A stretch of DNA of 8,328 bases. Source: an uncultured bacterium (lineage in GTDB: Bacteria; Acidobacteriota; UBA890). A program made the position numbers and the translations under genes. The DNA is taken from NCBI GenBank assembly GCA_937922775.1, contig CALAKE010000686.1:1-8328 (forward strand), given 5' to 3'. This document shows positions 6,023-8,328 of the stretch, in pieces. The notes beneath the pieces are model-generated. The model saw only the letters and a program-made list of their open reading frames with translations. It was not told the DNA's origin and ran no database searches. Numbering within the stretch: the stretch's first letter is position 1; each line of letters starts with the position of its first letter.

Positions 6023-7230
6023 GAAGCATGGTTGCGCTTCGTCTCTCCGATGCTGTCGCCGCCGAACTTCTCAATGCAGGCGTCTGCGATGATCAACGCC
6101 ACCATTGCCTCGCCGACGATCGCAGCCGCCGGCACCGCACACACATCGGAGCGCTGAACGACGGCTTCGGCAGGCTCGCCGTCGACGATGTCGACCGACG
6201 GCAGAGGCTGGCGCAGCGTCGACAGAGGCTTCATGAATACGCGCACGCGCAGATCGCCTCCGAACGTAATGCCACCCTCGAGACCACCGGCACGATTGCT
6301 GGGGCGATAGAACCCACCCTGCTCGCGATCATAGTGAATCGGGTCGTGGACCACGGACCCTGGATGGCCTGCGGCCCAAATGCCGTCTCCGATCTCCACG
6401 GCCTTCTGCGCCGGAATGGACATCATTGCTTGCGCAATACGGCCGTCGAGCTTCAGATCCCATTGGGCATGACTTCCCAGCCCCGGGGGAAGGTTGAAAG
6501 CGATTACCTCGAAAGTTCCACCCAGAGTGTCCAGCGAATTCCCGGCGGCATCGATGGCGTCAATCATAGCCGCTTCCGCCTGGGCGTCCGCACATCGCAC
6601 CGGTGACGCCTCGGCGCGCTCCATCACGGTCTGTACCGGCAGCGTGGTGCCGGCCTCGAGTCCGGCCCCCCCAATCCTCGTGACGTGGCTCGTGATACCA
6701 ACTCCCAACTCGGCGAGGAACATCCTGCAGAGCGCCCCTGCTGCCACGCGCGCGGCGGTCTCGCGCGCGCTGGCGCGCTCGAGGATGTCACGGAGATCAG
6801 CACGGTCGAACTTGAGCCCGCCGGCCAGATCTGCGTGGCCGGGGCGAGGACGGGTAACACGGCGACTGTCAGCAGCGCGTCCCGGAAGATCTCCGCTCTC
6901 GGCCGTGGTCCCTCCGGGCATCGGGTCGGTCGCCTCAAGCGGCTCCACGCCCATCACGTGTTGCCAGTTCGTCCAATCTCGATTTTCGATCAAGAAGGCG
7001 ATGGGACTGCCAATTGTGTGGCCATGACGCACTCCCGCCACGAAGCGAGCACAGTCGCGCTCGATCTTCATGCGCTTGCCGCGGCCGTAGCCTCCCATGC
7101 GCCGCACGAGATCTTCATCGATGGCGGCCAGATCGATGGGCAATCCGGCGGGCAATCCCTGGAGGATTCCTACGAGCATGGGCCCGTGGGACTCTCCCGC
7201 AGTCATGAAGCGAAGAGCGCGAAGCGTCAT
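5980..7230 (-). CDS. aroC: Chorismate synthase
   Basis: AroC catalyses the last step of the shikimate pathway. It eliminates phosphate from 5-enolpyruvylshikimate-3-phosphate to give chorismate, using reduced FMN, and acts as a cytoplasmic tetramer. Counting from the upstream ATG at 7236 (418 aa), the visible hallmarks are TAGESHG (12-18), GGYGRGKRMKIERD (48-61), IGSPIAFLIENRDW (75-88), RPRPGHADLAGGLKF (129-143), RASARETAARVAAGA (154-168), SNRAGGLEGGITFGG (313-327) and RSDVCAVPAA (362-371). All FMN and substrate regions look intact. It is somewhat longer than the commonest form because of a Pro/Gly-rich insert at about 97-128, just before RPRPGHAD. Two starts are possible, 7236 and 7230. I prefer 7230 because the GGAAGG at 7245-7240 then sits 9 nt upstream rather than 3. 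The gene has its own strong-looking promoter and no aro neighbours in this window. Its last 43 bp are antisense to the end of uvrA. Confidence 0.97.
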   Translation of the reverse strand: MTLRALRFMTAGESHGPMLVGILQGLPAGLPIDLAAIDEDLVRRMGGYGRGKRMKIERDCARFVAGVRHGHTIGSPIAFLIENRDWTNWQHVMGVEPLEATDPMPGGTTAESGDLPGRAADSRRVTRPRPGHADLAGGLKFDRADLRDILERASARETAARVAAGALCRMFLAELGVGITSHVTRIGGAGLEAGTTLPVQTVMERAEASPVRCADAQAEAAMIDAIDAAGNSLDTLGGTFEVIAFNLPPGLGSHAQWDLKLDGRIAQAMMSIPAQKAVEIGDGIWAAGHPGSVVHDPIHYDREQGGFYRPSNRAGGLEGGITFGGDLRVRVFMKPLSTLRQPLPSVDIVDGEPAEAVVQRSDVCAVPAAAIVGEAMVALIIADACIEKFGGDSIGETKRNHASYLRQVGDFPPQAS

Positions 7231-7239
7231 AGTCATTCA

Positions 7240-7245
7240 CCTTCC
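7240..7245 (-). promoter_or_regulatory. Shine-Dalgarno site of aroC
   Basis: GGAAGG (followed by TGA) on the minus strand lies 3 nt before the ATG at 7236 and 9 nt before the in-frame ATG at 7230. The 9-nt spacing is within the normal range and the 3-nt spacing is tight, which favours 7230 as the true start. Confidence 0.6.
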
Positions 7246-7257
7246 CTATCGCGGGCG

Positions 7258-7287
7258 AGTATAGGGACGTGCGTTTCTGAGTGTCAA
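7258..7287 (-). promoter_or_regulatory. Near-consensus sigma-70-type promoter of aroC
   Basis: Read on the minus strand, a perfect -35 TTGACA (7287-7282) is followed after 18 bp by TATACT (7263-7258), which matches the -10 consensus at 5 of 6 positions. Transcription would begin near 7251 and leave a leader of roughly 15-20 nt that contains just the GGAAGG ribosome binding site. This is the best promoter match in the window and points to strong constitutive expression of aroC. Confidence 0.75.
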
Positions 7288-7352
7288 CGATGTCCTCGCC
7301 AACTGTATGTATTCGGCTGGAATTGTACGCGGCAGGGGGCTATCGTTGCGCC

Positions 7353-7925
7353 ATGGAAATCGGAACAAACATAGAGCGCATCAGGCAGGACCGTGGGATG
7401 AGCATCGCGGACCTGTCAGAGGAGGTGGGCGTCGATCCGACCCACCTGAGGCAAATCGAGGCCGGACAGGACGACTCCCTCTCCCCCGAGATGCTGGTGC
7501 GTATCGCGAGAGGGCTCGCTGTAGAGGTCGGAGCACTCTTCGGCGAGGACGGCGAGATACAACCTGTGGAGCTCGAGATGCTGGCGGCTCCAGAAAACGT
7601 TCCTGGGGCGCTCGCGGTATACCTGCGAAACAACCATCGCAACCTGACATTGGATGAGCGCGTCTATCTGGAGAGGGTGCTGAGCGAGTCGGAATCGAGC
7701 TCTCTGCTCAGGAGGCAGGGGGAGTTCTACGATTTCTGGAACGACCAGATACAGGCATTTCGCGGCAGCCCGAGTCAGGACCTGCTCCGGTTTTCTCTGG
7801 GGATCCATCCCGACTACGGGCCGGAGACTCGCGATCTGATCCCGCAGGTCTGGGCCGTGGCAGAGGTCATCATCAGGGACTTGGCGCCCGCGGCCATTCG
7901 CGACCGCGAGGAACCGCGGGACTGA
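7353..7925 (+). CDS. XRE-family helix-turn-helix regulator with an uncharacterised C-terminal region
   Basis: This is a 190-aa protein from the ATG at 7353. Residues 4-63 are a Cro/C1-type helix-turn-helix: NIERIRQDRGMSIADLSEEV, then VDPTHLRQIEAG, then PEMLVRIARGLAVEVGALF. This is the standard DNA-binding fold of XRE regulators. The remaining 125 or so residues are acidic and helical, with LTLDERVYLERVL (98-110) and a Trp/Phe-rich stretch GEFYDFWNDQIQAF (123-136). I do not recognise a domain there. It could be a dimerisation or ligand-sensing module. An in-frame GTG at 7281 would add 24 residues, but these look non-coding and lie over the aroC promoter. AGGGGG at 7334-7339 is a possible, distant Shine-Dalgarno. 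The next gene starts only 4 bp after this stop codon, so the regulator and the hydrate epimerase are almost certainly one operon. Confidence 0.88.
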   Translation: MEIGTNIERIRQDRGMSIADLSEEVGVDPTHLRQIEAGQDDSLSPEMLVRIARGLAVEVGALFGEDGEIQPVELEMLAAPENVPGALAVYLRNNHRNLTLDERVYLERVLSESESSSLLRRQGEFYDFWNDQIQAFRGSPSQDLLRFSLGIHPDYGPETRDLIPQVWAVAEVIIRDLAPAAIRDREEPRD

Positions 7926-7929
7926 GACC

Positions 7930-8328
7930 ATGATCAAGATCCTCAACACGGCGCAGATTCAGACCTGTGATCGAGTCGCCATTGACGACTACGGAATTCC
8001 CGAGCTGGTGCTCATGGAGAACGCCGGCACCCAGGTTGTGGAGGCCATGGAGGAGTTCTTCGGGTCGGATGCGCCCGGGTCGGTGGCCGTTTGTTGCGGG
8101 AAGGGCAATAACGGTGGTGACGGCTTCGTCGTGGCGCGACACCTGTTCAATCTCGGCCTTGATGTACACGCTTACCTTTTCTCCAGCGCGGACCAGCTAG
8201 AGGGCTCGCCAGCGACCAACTACGCCATGGCGCAGGCGCTGGGAGTCCCGACTACCGAGATTCCCGATGCCGAGGCATGGGAAAGACACTTCGCCGTCCT
8301 GGAGGGCTACGACTGCATCGTGGACGCG
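7930..8328 (+). CDS. nnrE: NAD(P)H-hydrate epimerase (YjeF N-terminal domain), N-terminal fragment (runs off right edge)
   Basis: The frame from the ATG at 7930 is open for 133 codons to the window edge. It opens with MIKILNTAQIQTCDRVAIDD, the typical start of YjeF N-terminal domains, followed by GIPELVLMENAG (22-33). The hallmark nucleotide-binding loop is CCGKGNNGGDGFVVARHL (56-73). The fragment ends in YDCIVDA, where the family continues into a Leu/Phe-Gly-Thr-Gly loop. The enzyme epimerises the R and S forms of damaged, hydrated NAD(P)H so that the S-specific dehydratase can repair them. In many bacteria it is fused to that dehydratase (NnrD). Whether this one is fused cannot be seen because the gene is cut. 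GGGA at 7918-7921, 8 nt upstream, is a weak Shine-Dalgarno. It lies 4 bp behind the XRE gene and is probably translated from the same mRNA. Confidence 0.93.
   Translation, partial: MIKILNTAQIQTCDRVAIDDYGIPELVLMENAGTQVVEAMEEFFGSDAPGSVAVCCGKGNNGGDGFVVARHLFNLGLDVHAYLFSSADQLEGSPATNYAMAQALGVPTTEIPDAEAWERHFAVLEGYDCIVDA

Noticed and set aside
7281..7352. Upstream GTG start for the XRE gene
   Set aside because: The added 24 residues do not resemble the family N-terminus and overlie the aroC promoter.
5989..7374. Several plus-strand open frames of 177-229 codons antisense to aroC
   Set aside because: aroC is certain from its full set of signatures. These frames have no domains and reflect GC-rich codon structure.
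1..8328. CRISPR arrays, IS elements, tRNA/rRNA genes, phage or defence modules
   Set aside because: No regularly spaced repeats, transposase motifs, RNA gene signatures or defence-type domains were seen on either strand.

Overview
This is a GC-rich bacterial chromosomal window that is densely packed with genes. Every gene I recognise is a housekeeping or conserved metabolic type: competence/DNA uptake, an AIR-synthase-related enzyme, a low-molecular-weight phosphatase, UvrA, chorismate synthase, and NAD(P)H-hydrate repair. There are no phage, transposon, CRISPR or toxin-antitoxin signatures, no rRNA or tRNA, and no obvious island. The mix (a HypE-like protein of the free-standing kind, a UvrA with an off-consensus N-terminal half, and an XRE regulator beside the hydrate epimerase) would fit Acidobacteriota or another deep-branching GC-rich Gram-negative lineage. 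That placement is an inference from family resemblance only.

Layout from left to right. On the minus strand, 1-551 is the N-terminal part of a ComEC-like DNA-uptake channel that runs off the left edge. It overlaps the end of an uncharacterised 218-aa gene (481-1137, minus). Diverging from that is an AIR synthase-related (HypE-like) gene (1242-2261, plus). It converges on a low-molecular-weight protein-tyrosine-phosphatase family gene (2315-2953, minus). A 210-bp divergent spacer with an operator-like inverted repeat and a GC hairpin leads to uvrA (3164-6022, plus). The end of uvrA overlaps tail to tail by 43 bp with aroC (5980-7230, minus), which has a near-consensus sigma-70 type promoter and a good ribosome binding site. 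Diverging from aroC is an XRE-type regulator (7353-7925, plus), followed after 4 bp by the start of an NAD(P)H-hydrate epimerase gene (7930 to the right edge).

The coding strand switches five times in 8.3 kb, so most genes are probably transcribed singly. The likely co-transcribed pairs are the hypothetical gene with comEC on the left and the XRE gene with nnrE on the right. I do not see a multi-gene novel system here. The points most worth a second look are the uvrA upstream region, the two gene overlaps, and the AIR synthase-related protein that lacks the hallmarks of both HypE and SelD.
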